Source: Salvelinus alpinus
Taxonomy: Eukaryota; Chordata; Actinopteri; Salmoniformes; Salmonidae
Direction: 5' to 3'
Length of the DNA: 64,000 nt
Assembly (NCBI RefSeq): GCF_045679555.1
Contig: NC_092110.1
Span: 5,266,390 to 5,330,389 of the forward strand
The notes beneath the pieces were generated by a model, which did no database searches, was not told where the DNA came from, and was given only the letters and a program-made list of their open reading frames with translations. The stretch's first letter is position 1. Every line of letters starts with the position of its first letter. Both the position numbers and the translations under genes were made by a program. Positions 24,064-36,181 of this stretch are shown here, one piece after another.

Positions 24064-27000
24064 CATACCAGTTACATAGGCTCTACCTACTGAGCTACAC
24101 AGGCTCTACCTACTGAGCTTCACAGGCTCTACCTACTGAGCTACACAGGCTCTACCTACTGAGCTACACAGGCTCTACCTACTGAGCTACACAGGCTCTA
24201 CCTACTAAGCTACACAGGCTCTACCTACTGAGCTACACAGGCTCTACCTACTGAGCTACACAGGCTCTACCTACTGAGCTACACAGGCTCTACCTACTGA
24301 GCTACACAGGCTCTACCTACTGAGCTACACAGGCTCTACCTACTAAGCTACACAGGCTCTACCTACTGAGCTACACAGGCTCTACCTACTAAGCTACACA
24401 GGCTCTACCTACTGAGCTACACAGGCTCTACCTACTGAGCTACACAGGCTCTACCTACTGAGCTACACAGGCTCTACCTACTGAGCTACAGGGGCTCTAC
24501 CAGCTACACAGGCTCTACCTACTGAGCTACACAGGCTCTACCTACTGAGCTACACAGGCTCTACCTGCTGAGCTACACAGGCTCTACCTACTGAGCTACA
24601 CAGGCTCTACCTGCTGAGCTACACAGGCTCTACCTACTGAGCTACACAGGCTCTACCTACTGAGCTACACAGGCTCTACCTACTGAGATACACGGGCTCT
24701 ACCTACTGAGATACACGGGCTCTACCTACTGAGCTACAGGGGCTCTACCAGCTACACAGGCTCTACCTACTGAGCTACAGGGGCTCTACCAGCTACACAG
24801 GCTCTACCTACTAAGCTACAGAGGCTCTACCTACTGAGATACACAGGCTCTACCTACTGAGCTACAGGGGCTCTACCAGCTACACAGGCTCTACCTACTG
24901 AGCTACAGGGGCTCTACCAGCTACACAGGCTCTACCTACTGAGCTACAGGGGCTCTACCAGCTACACAGGCTCTACCTACTGAGCTACACAGGCTCTACC
25001 TTACCTACTGAGCTACAGGGGCTCTACCAGCTACACAGGCTCTATCTACTGAGCTACAGGGGCTCTACCAGCTACACAGGCTCTAACTACTGAGCTACAG
25101 GGGCTCTACCAACTACACAGGCTCTACCTACTAAGCTACACAGACTCTACCAGCTACACAGGCTCTACCTACTAAGCTACACAGGCTCTACCTACTGAGC
25201 TACACAGGCTCTACCTACTGAGCTACACAGGCTCTACCTACTGAGCTACACAGGCTCTACCTACTGAGCTACAGGGGCTCTACCAGCTACACAGGCTCTA
25301 CCTACTGAGCTACACAGGCTCTACCTACTGAGCTACACAGGCTCTACCTGCTGAGCTACACAGGCTCTACCTACTGAGCTACACAGGCTCTACCTGCTGA
25401 GCTACACAGGCTCTACCTACTGAGCTACACAGGCTCTACCTACTGAGCTACACAGGCTCTACCTACTGAGATACACGGGCTCTACCTACTGAGATACACG
25501 GGCTCTACCTACTGAGCTACAGGGGCTCTACCAGCTACACAGGCTCTACCTACTGAGCTACAGGGGCTCTACCAGCTACACAGGCTCTACCTACTAAGCT
25601 ACAGAGGCTCTACCTACTGAGATACACAGGCTCTACCTACTGAGCTACAGGGGCTCTACCAGCTACACAGGCTCTACCTACTGAGCTACAGGGGCTCTAC
25701 CAGCTACACAGGCTCTACCTACTGAGCTACAGGGGCTCTACCAGCTACACAGGCTCTACCTACTGAGCTACACAGGCTCTACCTTACCTACTGAGCTACA
25801 GGGGCTCTACCAGCTACACAGGCTCTATCTACTGAGCTACAGGGGCTCTACCAGCTACACAGGCTCTAACTACTGAGCTACAGGGGCTCTACCAACTACA
25901 CAGGCTCTACCTACTAAGCTACACAGACTCTACCAGCTACACAGGCTCTACCTACTGAGCTACACAGGCTCTACCTACTGAGCTACAGGGGCTCTACCAG
26001 CTACACAGGCTCTATCTACTGATTTACAGGGGCTCTACCAACTACACAGGCTCTACCTACTAAGCTACACAGACTCTACCAGCTACACAGGCTCTACCTA
26101 CTGAGCTACACAGGCTCTACCTACTGAGCTACAGGGGCTCTACCAGCTACACAGGCTCTATCTACTGAGCTACACAGGCTCTACCTACTGAGCTACACAG
26201 GCTCTACCTACTGAGCTACAGGGGCTCTACCAACTACACAGGCTCTAATAGCTACACAGGCTCTACCTGCTAAGCTACACAGGCTCTACCTACTAAGTTA
26301 CACAGGCTCTACCTACTGAGCTACACAGGCTCTACCTACTGAGCTACAGGGGCTCTACCAACTACACAGGCTCTAATAGCTACACAGGCTCTACCTGCTA
26401 AGCTACACAGGCTCTACCTACTAAGCTACACAGGCTCTACCTACTGAGCTACACAGCCTCTACCTGCTAAGCTACACAGACTCTACCTACTAAGCTACAC
26501 AGGCTCTACCTACTGAGCAACAGGGGCTCGACCTACTGAGCTACAGGGGCTCTACCAGCTACACAGGCTCTACCAGCTACACAGGCTCTACCTACTAAGC
26601 TACAGAGGCTCTACATACTGAGCTACAGGGGCTCTACAAGCTACACAGGCTCTATCTACTGAGCTACAGGGGCTCTACCTACTGAGCTACAGGGGTTCTA
26701 CCAGCTACACAGGCTCTATCTACTGAGCTATAGGGGCTCTACCAGCTACACAGGCTCTACCAGCTACACAGGCTCTACCTACTAAGCTACACAGGCTCTA
26801 CATACTGAGCTACAGGGGCTCTACCAGCTACACAGGCTCTACCTACTAAGCTACACAGACTCTACCAGCTACACAGGCTCTATCTACTGAACTACACAGG
26901 CTCTATCTACTGAGCTACAGGGGCTCTACCAGCTACACAGGCTCTACCTGCTGAGCTACACAGGCTCTACCTACTGAGCCATACAGGCTCTACCTGCTAA

Positions 27001-27598
27001 GCTACACAGGCTCTACCTACTAAGCCACACAGGCTCTACCTACTGAGCAACAGGGGCTCTACCTACTGAGCTACAGGGGCTCTACCAGCTACACAGGCTC
27101 TATCTACTGAGCTACAGGGGCTCTACCAGCTACACAGGCTCTATCTACTGAGCTACAGGGGCTCTACCAGCTACACAGGCTCTATCTACTGAGCTACAGG
27201 GGCTCTACCAGCTACACAAGCTCTACCAGCTACACAAGCTCTACCTACTAAGCTACACAGGCTCTAACTACTAACTACACAGGCTCTACCTACTGAGCTA
27301 CACAGGCTCTACCTGCTAAGCTACACAGGCTCTACCTACTAAGCTACACAGGCTCTACCTACTAAGCTACACAGGCTCTACCTACTGAGCTACAGGGGCT
27401 CTACAAGCTACACAGGCTCTACCTACTAAGCTACACAGGCTCTACCTACTAACTACACAGACTCTACTTACTTAGCAATACAGGCGCTACATACTAAGCT
27501 ACACAGGCTCTACATTCTGAGCTACAGGGGCCTTACCAGCTACACAGGCTCTATCTACTAAGCTACACAGGCTCTATCTACTGAGCTACACGGGACTC
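24064..27598 (-). repeat. 3.5-kb minisatellite, 23-bp unit resembling a tRNA D-arm/A-box
   Basis: Basic plus-strand unit GAGCTACACAGGCTCTACCTACT (23 bp), repeated well over a hundred times, mixed with a shorter form built on CTCTACCAGCTACA. On the minus strand the unit reads TGTAGCTCAGTAGGTAGAGC. This fits the D-arm and pol III A-box consensus of tRNA genes (TRGCNNAGYNGG, then GTAGAGC). Longer units combine the two forms, and a block of about 680 bp is repeated with a 783-bp shift. Variants cluster (AGGGGCT, CTAAGCTAC, GATACACGG), as expected for unequal exchange. No open frame spans the array. Confidence 0.95.
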
Positions 27599-27599
27599 T

Positions 27600-28520
27600 T
27601 GACAGTCCTGAAGGTTTCTGTTGTGGGTGTGTAAAAAGTTGTGCCTACCGCCTGGCTTCTGTCCATTCTGGAAACTCTCTGCCATGAGTACGGTACCACT
27701 CAGTTCCCGGCAACCTACTCCGGTTAGCCTACAAAGATAGGAAGGGAAACTCCGCATTGAATGTACAACTCTAAATAGTCCTGATAAGTTGTGAACTTTG
27801 AGTAGACATTAGTTTGGAGCCTGTAAGATGTGTTGTTATGGTATATATACAGTACATGTACTCTCTGTTTCTGGCGAGATGAGGTTTCCCAGAGCAGAGG
27901 GAGACAGGAAGGAGGGAAGGAGCGGTTATATGATTTTGATTAAGGATTAAGGGGTCTCCATTATGGTTTAGTGCACCATAAGGAGGTCTAATCAGTAATC
28001 ACCCACATATGGACCTGCAGACCTAAAGTACATCAGAAAGTTCTCCATGACAAACCCCACCATTCAGAAGGTCCTCCACTCCTCCACTTTAACAGGCAAT
28101 TTTACATTACACTGTGGTTTTCTTTTGATGCTTTTAAAAGCTTCATGGTTGGTTTGAATCTCAACTGAAATTGTACTTAAACTCGGAACAATGTAGCCTA
28201 CTGTACAGTATGTAAGTAATCGTAGAAGCTATACCAGCGCTTTGAAGGGCTACATTTCCATCCCTTCGTGTAACCACATAAATACCCTTTCAGATCAATC
28301 CCTGTACCCATACTTCACAAACTGCAGGAAATTACATGTCTGTGCTATTTGTCACTCATAAGTCCTGCATAGGACAAGCTACCAACCCTGGTCCTGTACA
28401 GAAGTTCCAATATTTATTGCACAACAGCAGCCTTTGAACAAGAGCAACATTAACATAGTGTAGGATTAGTTTAGAATAATTATTATTGGACTCTGTTATT
28501 TTCTATGAAACACCAACTGG
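27600..28520. other. No gene recognised
   Basis: No known repeat and no coding frame above background; no intact splice-flanked exon was found. Confidence 0.3.
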
Positions 28521-28527
28521 ATAGTGT

Positions 28528-29640
28528 TCTTCTCATGACTGCACAGCCAGGCACGACTCCAACACCATCATTAAGTTTGCCGATGACACAACAGTGGTAG
28601 GCCTGATCACCGACAACGACGAGACAGCCTATAGGGGAGGAGGTCAGATACCTGGCCGTGTGGTGCCAGGACAACAACCTATCCCTCAACGTGATCAAGA
28701 CAAAGGAGATGATTGTGGACTACAGGAAAAGGAGGACCGAGCACGCCCCCATTCACATTGACGGGGCTGTAGTGGAACAGGTTGAGAGCTTCAAGTTTCT
28801 TGGTGTCCACATTACCACCAAACTAACATGGTCCAAGCACACCAAGACAGTCGTGAAGAGGGCACGACAAAGCCTATTCCCCCACAGGAGACTGAAAGGA
28901 TTTAGCATTGGTCCTCAGATCCTCAAAAGGCTCTACAGGTGCACCATCGAGAGCATCCTGACTGGTTGCATCACTGCCTGGTATGGCAATTGCTCGGCCT
29001 CCGACCTCAAGGCACTACAGAGGGTAGTGCGTACGGCCCAGTACATCACTGGGGCCAAGCTTCCTGCCATCCAGGACCTCTATACCAGGCGGTGTCAGAG
29101 GAAGGCCCGAAAAATTGTCAAAGACTCCAGCCACCCTAGTCATAGACTGATCTCTCTGCTACCGCACGGCAAGTGGTACCGGAGAGACAATTCTAGGTCC
29201 AAGAGGCTTCTAAACAGCTTCTACCCCCAAGCCATAAGACTCCTGAACATCTCATCAAATGGCTACCCAGACAATTTGCATTGCTCCCCCCCCCCCTCTT
29301 TTACACTGCTGCTACTCTCTGTTATTATCTATGCATAGTCACTTTAATATCTCTACCTACATGTACATATTACCTCAATTACCTCGACTAACCGGTGCCC
29401 CCACACATTGACTCTGTACCAGTACCCCCTGTATATATCCTCGCTATTGTTATTTTACTGCTGCTGTTAAATTATTTGTTACTTTTATTTTGTATATATT
29501 TTTTTTAACTTTTATTACATTTATATATATATATATTAACTGCATTGTTGGTTAGGGCTTGTAAGTAAGCATTTCACTGTAAGGTCTACACCTGTTGTAT
29601 TCGGCGCATGTGACAAATACAATTTGATTTGATTTGATTG
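28528..29640 (+). mobile_element. LINE (Rex/L2-CR1-like), 5'-truncated copy with a 226-codon frame
   Basis: It starts within the reverse-transcriptase palm (KFADDTTV at about 28574-28597 is intact) and continues in the frame 28658-29338 with DNNLSLNVIKTKEMIVDYRK and FKFLGVHITTKLTWSKHTK. A non-coding 3' end finishes with GCGCATGTGACAAATACAAT and TTTGA repeats. It is the paralogue of 7620-9514. It lacks the 250-bp insertion and the 30-bp duplication seen there, which makes it a useful reference. Truncation at the 5' end is the usual outcome of target-primed reverse transcription. Confidence 0.85.
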
Positions 29641-31550
29641 ACTTTGTATTGATTCACGTTCAGTGATTGTGGAATTTGTTTATATTATGGCAGCGTCCAA
29701 TGGCTTTGATTCTAACAGGTTCTGATGGAAGAACAGACCAGAGGGAAGCTTGAAGCCCAGGATGCATTATAGTCTGGTAGAGCAGCTGTGGCCACTGTTA
29801 CTCCCATTAACCAATCTCCTCCATCAAGTCAGATGGCGTGAGGAATGAATGTTAAGATATGCTTTGTTGAATTCCCTCAGCTCCTTCTGAAAGCTTTAGT
29901 GGAGTCGTTTGATCTCTCTAGTAGCTGATTGTTCCCAACTTCCCTCTCTCACAATCTGGTGCTTGGAGCGTTTGTGGGAAATGAATGGGAACAAATTAAT
30001 AAAATGGACTAGTATGTGGAAAATACTGTACTGTAGTATGCAACAGGAGAGTTGTGTGAGGCAGTGGAAGAAAATAACCAAACAGGTCTCACAGTATTTA
30101 TGCCCTCATGTTTCTGGAGAAGTCATCAGTCAGGAGTCTCCCTTCGCTACACATAACCTGTGAACGGCGAGAGATCCAAGCTGACCCAACATCAAATGGA
30201 TGTCTGGTCACAGACTCATACCGTGGATCACTCTTCTGAATGGGTTCTGCCGGACAGTGTTCGCTGCTGTAAGGTCATCCTTATGTCATACGTTATATAC
30301 AGTAGAAGAAGAAAAACAACTACACCTACTGTAGCTGCGCAGATCAAAGGGGGTTCATTTAGAATGAATAACAGAGTGTTTTTTTTACTGAGCTGACCTC
30401 CATGGCCAGGTCTCCCTTGTGAGGCAATCTGGATTAAAGGTTAAATAATAATTAGAGGATGTTGAGAGTCCTCTGGGCTCAGTCTAGAAGGTCTGTCGGA
30501 GCTTTGGAGTCTCGTGAAACGTGACTCCTCCTAGTTGGAGTCTGCGGTGATTACAAATCTGACTGTGAGGATTTGGTCCACTGCTTTCTTTCTCCCACCA
30601 ACGTTGCTAGAACTCTGGTGGTTGCATTTGTGGTCTGCTGTTTACGATGGCTGTTGTTCTTTATAAAAACTGGGCCATTAAGTATGGCAGAACTCTGGAA
30701 AGCACCAGTAAATCACTAGAGAGGTAGGCCAGGATTACAGATTCAGTAATGAAAAACACACCTTGGATAAATACGGTAACTCACTACTTCGCCAGAATGA
30801 CCATATTTACTCCAATCGGATATTTACTCTGTCATTAGGCCTTCAGAGGTTTAGCAGTTAGGCCTAGCTATCAAGCTGATACTCCACAGAGCTGACCACC
30901 ATGGCGTAGTTCACCCCCGGCCAGTGATGGGTGGTGGTTACAGTGTTTCCCCTGTACTTTCCCCTCTCTGCACTCCATTCCATTTCAACTGTATGAAGAT
31001 ATCGTCATCTCATTTGCAGAAATATATGAATCACTCTCTCTGATGTGGTGGTTCTGTCCGTCCCAGAAGCCTGCTGTCTGAGTTCTGGAATGTTTCCTCA
31101 TTGCAGTGCTAATGGGTGGGACAAGGAACAGAGTCTATCCAGAAGGTTCCAGAGATAATTGAGGTGCATTTATGAGTATGACTGAGAGAAAAAGCAAATA
31201 GTGTAGACTTTGACGCACCTGGCAGGCCTAGAAATGGATCGATTGCATATGGCATGTCGTTTGTTTCTTCCCTGCTAAAATATACGTGATGTTCAGTTTG
31301 ACGCAAAAACAAATCTGCAGTGTATTAAATGTCCAGAATGATGTGGAGCTCAGATGATTACTGTTCATGAATAAACCACCACAGAGCCTTGCAAGATGTT
31401 GCTTTAGCCAAGTTGTATTTTTTGGCACAGTTAGTTTGCACATATGTTTTATTTCTCTCCAGCAGTCCAAAGATCATTGAATAACAAACTCATCTGAACT
31501 GCCATTTTTAAATTCTACCTAAGGAAAGATTATTTTTGACCAACAAACAT
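29641..31550. other. No gene recognised
   Basis: No coding exon with matched splice sites and no known repeat family could be supported. It may hold host intergenic or intronic sequence. Confidence 0.3.
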
Positions 31551-32115
31551 CCCGCTGGGCACAAACTGGTTTAATCAACATCGCTATCAGGAATCAAGGT
31601 AAGACCCAAGTGCAGACTGTGTGAAGTAACAATGTTTATTGTAACCACAGGGGCAGGCAAACGCCAGGTCAAGGCAGGCAGGGTCGATAATCCAGAGCAG
31701 AGGCCAAGGTACAGGACAGCAGGCAGGTTCAGGTAGGTAATCCAGAAGTGGAGCAAAGGTACAGGACAGCAGGCAGGCTCAGGCAAAGTGGTCAGGAGGG
31801 CAGGTACAGGGTCAGGACAGGCAAGGGCCAAAAACCAGGAGGCCGAGAAAAAGAGAGACTGGGGAAACTAAGGCGCAGAGACAAACCACTGGTTGACTTG
31901 AACAAACAAGACAAACTAGCACAGACAGACAGAAAACACAGTTTTAAATACCCAGGGGATAAGTGGGGAAGATGGGCGACACCTGGAGGGGGTGGAGACA
32001 AGCACAAGGACAGGTGAAAGAGATCAGGGTGTGACAGTTGCTTCCACATCGTTTCAATGAAATTACGTTGAACCAACATGGAATAGATGTTGAATTGACG
32101 TCGTGCACAGTGCTA
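31551..32115. mobile_element. Salmonid MITE split by a solo LTR
   Basis: The left piece (CCCGCTGGGCACAAACTGGT, to 31579) and the right piece (from 32042, TTCCACATCGTTTCAATGAA, CGTTGAACCAACATGGAATA, GTTGAATTGACGTC, CACAGTG) are parts of a common palindromic salmonid repeat. They become adjacent when the LTR at 31585-32036 and one target copy are removed. Confidence 0.6.
31585..32036 (-). mobile_element. Solo LTR of a Ty3/gypsy-type retrotransposon
   Basis: On the minus strand it starts TGTCACACCCTGATCTC, carries a TATA-like TATTTAAAA and an AATAAACATTG polyadenylation region, and ends ACCTTGATTCCTGATA, where the family should end in TGACA. Flanks are ATCGC (31580-31584) and GTTGC (32037-32041), an eroded 5-bp duplication. 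An internal 50-60 bp repeat (GTACAGGACAGCAGGCAGG) is present twice. Confidence 0.7.
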
Positions 32116-32117
32116 TT

Positions 32118-33530
32118 CTACTCTGTTGGAAGGAACCAAGAGGGCTGTTACTGTGATTTCCTCTGATACAATCCTGCCTCAGCCAATCAACTAGGGTTTC
32201 TGTTGGTTGGAGATTTTAAAACCACATATCTGACAACCGAAACCCCTATCAATTCCTGCCTGCTGTGCTCCAGTCCAGCGACTAACATGGCAACCCATAA
32301 TCAAGTGCTAATTCACATGTTATCTCAATGAGAGGTCGGGATTTCCAGTCATTTAGGGATCCAGTTCCATTAGTGTTCCTGTAAAGCAGAGCTTCAAACA
32401 ATCTAATCGGATCTCTGGAATATCCTCCCAAACTTATTTATAACAAGCCCAGAGCCTTGTTGAGATCCAAAATATAATCACAAAGACCATTAGAGAATCA
32501 AGTCAACTTCCTCTCCGACATCTCAAATGGGTACATGGGGCTTTATTTTTAAGACACTCTCTGTCTGTATGATATAAAATGTAAGAGGGGTTCGAAAATA
32601 GAACTGGAATGCACTGAGTCTGAGATCCTTGGTGCGTCTCCATAGCAACCATCTCCCCCTCCAAAACACAAACAAACTCCTTGATTTTCTCTCCAGATGA
32701 AAAAAGAGGGAGGGAGGGAGAGAGAGAGGGAGGGAGAGAGAGCAGAGATTTTTTTTTTACCAAGTAATAGCTGTGGAGGGGCTCCTGCGGTGGTTCTGCA
32801 GTTGGAACGCTTTCAAACCGCTGAAGAATTCAGTAAAATAATATATTTAGCTGCAGCTGTGAACTGAAACTGGGCTGGCATGCTAGAATTGCATTTCGGT
32901 TGTGCCCTGCTTTTTCCACCTTTTGACAGTTCTGGTGTATGTAACTGTATTGTACTGTGCTTATACTGTATGGTGAAGTGATGGTGACTGAGCGGTTAAA
33001 AAGCCATAGATGTCGAAAAGCAACAGGCCACTGACTGAGTAGAAAACTACACAAGAAAAATGTGCCTACTCTCAATCTCAAGAATTGTGTTAGCTATCTT
33101 TTTTACCACAAGCGTCAGGAGAAACTTGACCTTTTGTGATGAACTTGAAGGATTGTCTAATTGACACCTGTTACTCCTATTTTGCTCATCGTCTACTTAC
33201 CCTCCACACTTCTTCATTCCATTCATTTTCTTCTCCTTCTCCATTGTCGTCCTCCTACTAACTGCCCCCAGTACTTTGCTCCTCCGCTACCTTCGTCACC
33301 GGTTTTCCATCCCAGTTTGGCAGCTGGGACACTGGGGGCATTGTGTGAGGATGAAGGGCCTTCTCTTCCCTGGTTCCCCAGACTGGATGCACAACTACAA
33401 CAGAATGGAATGGGTTGTGAGTGACATCACTGGGTTGTGGTCCTGGATATGAAGCCAATGGTCGGTAGCTTCATCCCGGAAAGAGGCATTATTTATCTAA
33501 ATGTTTATTTTAACATTATAATTTAAATGT
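32118..33530. other. No gene recognised
   Basis: A GA-rich tract (32700-32745) is present. No gene, exon or known transposon could be supported. Confidence 0.3.
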
Positions 33531-33537
33531 TATTATA

Positions 33538-33805
33538 AACTGGGTGGTTCGAGCCCTGAATGCTGATTGGCTGACAGCCGTGGTATATCAGACCGTACAC
33601 CACGGGAATGACAAAACACTTATTTTTACTGCTCTAATTACGTTGGTAAACAGTTTATAGTAGCAATAAGACCCCTCGGGAGTTTCTGATATATGGCCAA
33701 TATACCACGGCTAAGGGCTGTGTCCAGGCACTCCGCGTTGTGTCATGCATAAAAACAACCCTTGGCCGTGGTATATTGGCCATGTATCACACCCCCTCGG
33801 GCCAT
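33538..33805. mobile_element. Palindromic non-autonomous element
   Basis: A perfect 18-bp inverted pair TGGCCAATATACCACGGC (33694-33711) and its complement (33765-33782), with further related words (GCCGTGGTATATCAGACCGT at 33578). No coding frame. A common salmonid repeat type; class unknown. Confidence 0.6.
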
Positions 33806-34541
33806 ATTGCTTAAATATAAATGCCTAGTTCAGTTCCACATCCATGGCCACCACCCGGTGATGTCATTCACAACCCATTCCAAAATGTATATTAAAAATG
33901 TTTATTTTAAAATTAGAATAGAAATGTTAATAGAAATGCCTAGTTGCGGGACAAAGCTAAGTGGTCAGTTGAATTCAGAACTATCTAACTAGCATGGACA
34001 ATCAAGCTGGCTAGCTAATGGGTAGGCTACTGGGTAACCATTTGGAAGCTTTATTGTTAAATTAAAGGCCCAAAAATGTGGGGTAAACGTTAACATGCAG
34101 CATTTCATCAGATACATTTAGCCCCAACCGCATAAACCATCAGTTCTGACAAACCATCATTATTATAACATCGGCTCAGTTGCCTCCCCCCCTAGAAAGC
34201 TCCAGTCTAGTCTCGGGTGGGGGGGGGGGGGGGGGGTTTGGTTCTGGGTGCTTGGACTGCTTGTGGACAACAATGTGGCATCTTATTTCCTATTTAGTGC
34301 GCTACTTTTGACCAGAAGCTTAGTTCACTAAATAGAGTATACAGTGGCTTGCGAAAGTATTCACCCCCCCTGGTATTTGTCCTATTTTGTTGTCTTACAA
34401 CCTGCAATTAACATGGATTTTTGGGGGGTTTGTATCATTTGATTTAAACAACACGCCTACCACTTTGAAGATGCAAAATATTTTTAATTGTGAAACAAAC
34501 AAGAAATAAGACCAAAAAAAATTCTACTTGAGCGTGCATAA

Positions 34542-35376
34542 CTATTCACCCCCCCAAAGTAAATACTTTGTAGAGCCACCTTTTGCAGCAATTACATCTG
34601 CAAGCCTCTTGGGGTATGTCTCTATAAGCTTGGCACATCTAGCCACTGGGATTTTTGCCCATTCTTCAAGGCAAAACTGCTCCAGCTCCTTCAAGTTGGA
34701 TGGGTTCCACTGGTGTACAGCAATCTTTAAGTCATACCACAGATTCTCAATTGGATTGAGGTCTGGGCTTTGACAAGGCCATTCCAAGACATTTAAATGT
34801 TTCCCCTTAAACCACTCAAGTGTTGCTTTAGAAGTATGCTTAGGGTCATTGTACTGCTGGAAGGTGAACCTCCGTCCCAATCTCAAATCTCTGGAAGACT
34901 GAAACAGGTTTCCCTCAGAAATTCCCTGTATTTAGCGCCATCCATCATTCCTTCAATTCTGACTAGTTTCCCAGTCCCTACCGATGAAAAACATCCACAC
35001 AGCATGATGCTGCCACCACCATGCTTCACTGTGGGGATGGTGTTCTCGGGGTGATGAGTGGTGTTGGGTTTACGCCAGACATAGCATTTTATTTGATGGC
35101 CAAAAATCTCAATTTTAGTCTCATCTGACCAGAGCACCTTCTTTCATATGTTTGGGGAGTCTCCCACATGCCTTTTGGCAAACACCAAACGTGTTTGCTT
35201 ATTTTTGTCTTAAAGCAATGCCTTTTTCTGGCCATTCTTCTGTAAAGCCCAGCTCTGTGAAGTGTACGGCTTAAAGTGGTCCTATGGACAGATACTCCAA
35301 TCTCCGCTGTTGTCAACGGTGGGTGTAGCTGGTGCATGGAAGTCAGGCGCAGGAGAGCAGAGATGAGTGAACACAA
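34542..35376 (-). pseudogene. Tc1 transposase, central and C-terminal part
   Basis: DDE transposase that would cut and join at TA sites. Visible on the minus strand, in shifted frames: the end of the DNA-binding region (VSVHRTTLSRTLHRAGLY, about 35285), the first catalytic Asp in LWSDETK (about 35130), [13 protein letters not shown], and the final [11 protein letters not shown] with the catalytic Glu. The second catalytic Asp, expected in [10 protein letters not shown], is Tyr here (QQYNDPKH, codon 34851-34853; GAC to TAC). The related copy at 46.7 kb keeps Asp. The first 35-40 bp of this span, beyond 35310, belong to the LTR. Confidence 0.85.
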
Positions 35377-35744
35377 AGTACTTTACTGAGGCAAAATTGT
35401 AAGACCTGAACGCAACAGCGTCTCCAACACCAAATGCCCAAAACAAGTAAGGCAGCACACAGTACCACAAACAAAGTACAAAGTACCGGCTGCCACAAAA
35501 CACAGGTATACATAAAACTTGGCGCGAACCAGCTGGAAGCGTGCCAACCTCGACAATAAACAATACCCCACACAGACATGGAGGGAACAGAGGGCTAAAT
35601 GCACATAGTAATTATGAGGAGAAGTAAACAAGGTGTGCAGGAAAACAAGACAAAACAAATGGAAAATGAAAGGTGGAGCGGCGATGGCTAGAAGACCGGT
35701 GACGTTAACCGCCGAACGCCGCCCGAACAAGGAGAGGGACCAGT
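35311..35744 (-). repeat. 3' LTR of the chromovirus (U3 start deleted)
   Basis: Aligns with 39874-40230 plus 40769-40868. The outer end is intact (TGTCAACGGTGGGTGTAGC on the plus strand). The inner end stops at GGAGAGGGACC and is followed by AGTA and a run of about 20 C, so the terminal TGTCACGACTTCCGCCGAAG segment is missing. Confidence 0.9.
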
Positions 35745-35766
35745 ACCCCCCCCCCCCCCCCCCCCT
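35745..35766 (-). promoter_or_regulatory. Putative polypurine tract, expanded G-run
   Basis: On the minus strand a CAAG followed by about 20 G lies directly before the 3' LTR, where the plus-strand primer (polypurine tract) is expected. The run length is easily altered by slippage or by sequencing. Confidence 0.6.
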
Positions 35767-36181
35767 TGACACGCGGCTTCAGCAGCGCGCCGACGCCGGC
35801 CTCGGGGGCGACCCGGAGGGCGAGGTGCAGGGCCATCCGGATGGAGACGGTGTGGAACTCCCGCAGCATTGAAGGGTCCAATACGTCCTCCACCGGGACC
35901 CAGCATCTCTCCTCCGGACCGTATCCCTCCCAGTCCACGAGGTACTGAAGGCCCCTCGCCCGACGCCTCAAATCCAGTATGGAGCGAACGGAGTACGCCG
36001 GGACCCCCTCGATGTCCAGAGGGGGCGGAGGAACCTCCCGCACCTCACACTCCTGGAGCGTGCCAGCCACCACCGGCCTGAGGAGAAACACATGGAACGA
36101 GGTGTTAATACGGTAATCGGGGGGTAGGTGTAACCTGTAACTCACCTCGTTCAGTCTCCTCAGGACTTTAAATGGCCCCAA
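35767..36181 (-). pseudogene. Chromovirus integrase C-terminus with chromodomain
   Basis: The minus-strand frame starting at 36181 begins with the [23 protein letters not shown] end of chromovirus integrases. It continues into a chromodomain at about residues 62-110 ([38 protein letters not shown]). In chromoviruses this module is thought to direct integration to marked chromatin. It is in a different frame from the integrase core; the break is near 36170. The conserved aromatic positions of the chromodomain (Tyr, Trp, Trp) are visible. Confidence 0.9.

Noticed and set aside
24064..27598. CRISPR-like array
   Set aside because: The units are contiguous without unique spacers, the genome is a vertebrate, and there are no cas genes; it is a minisatellite.
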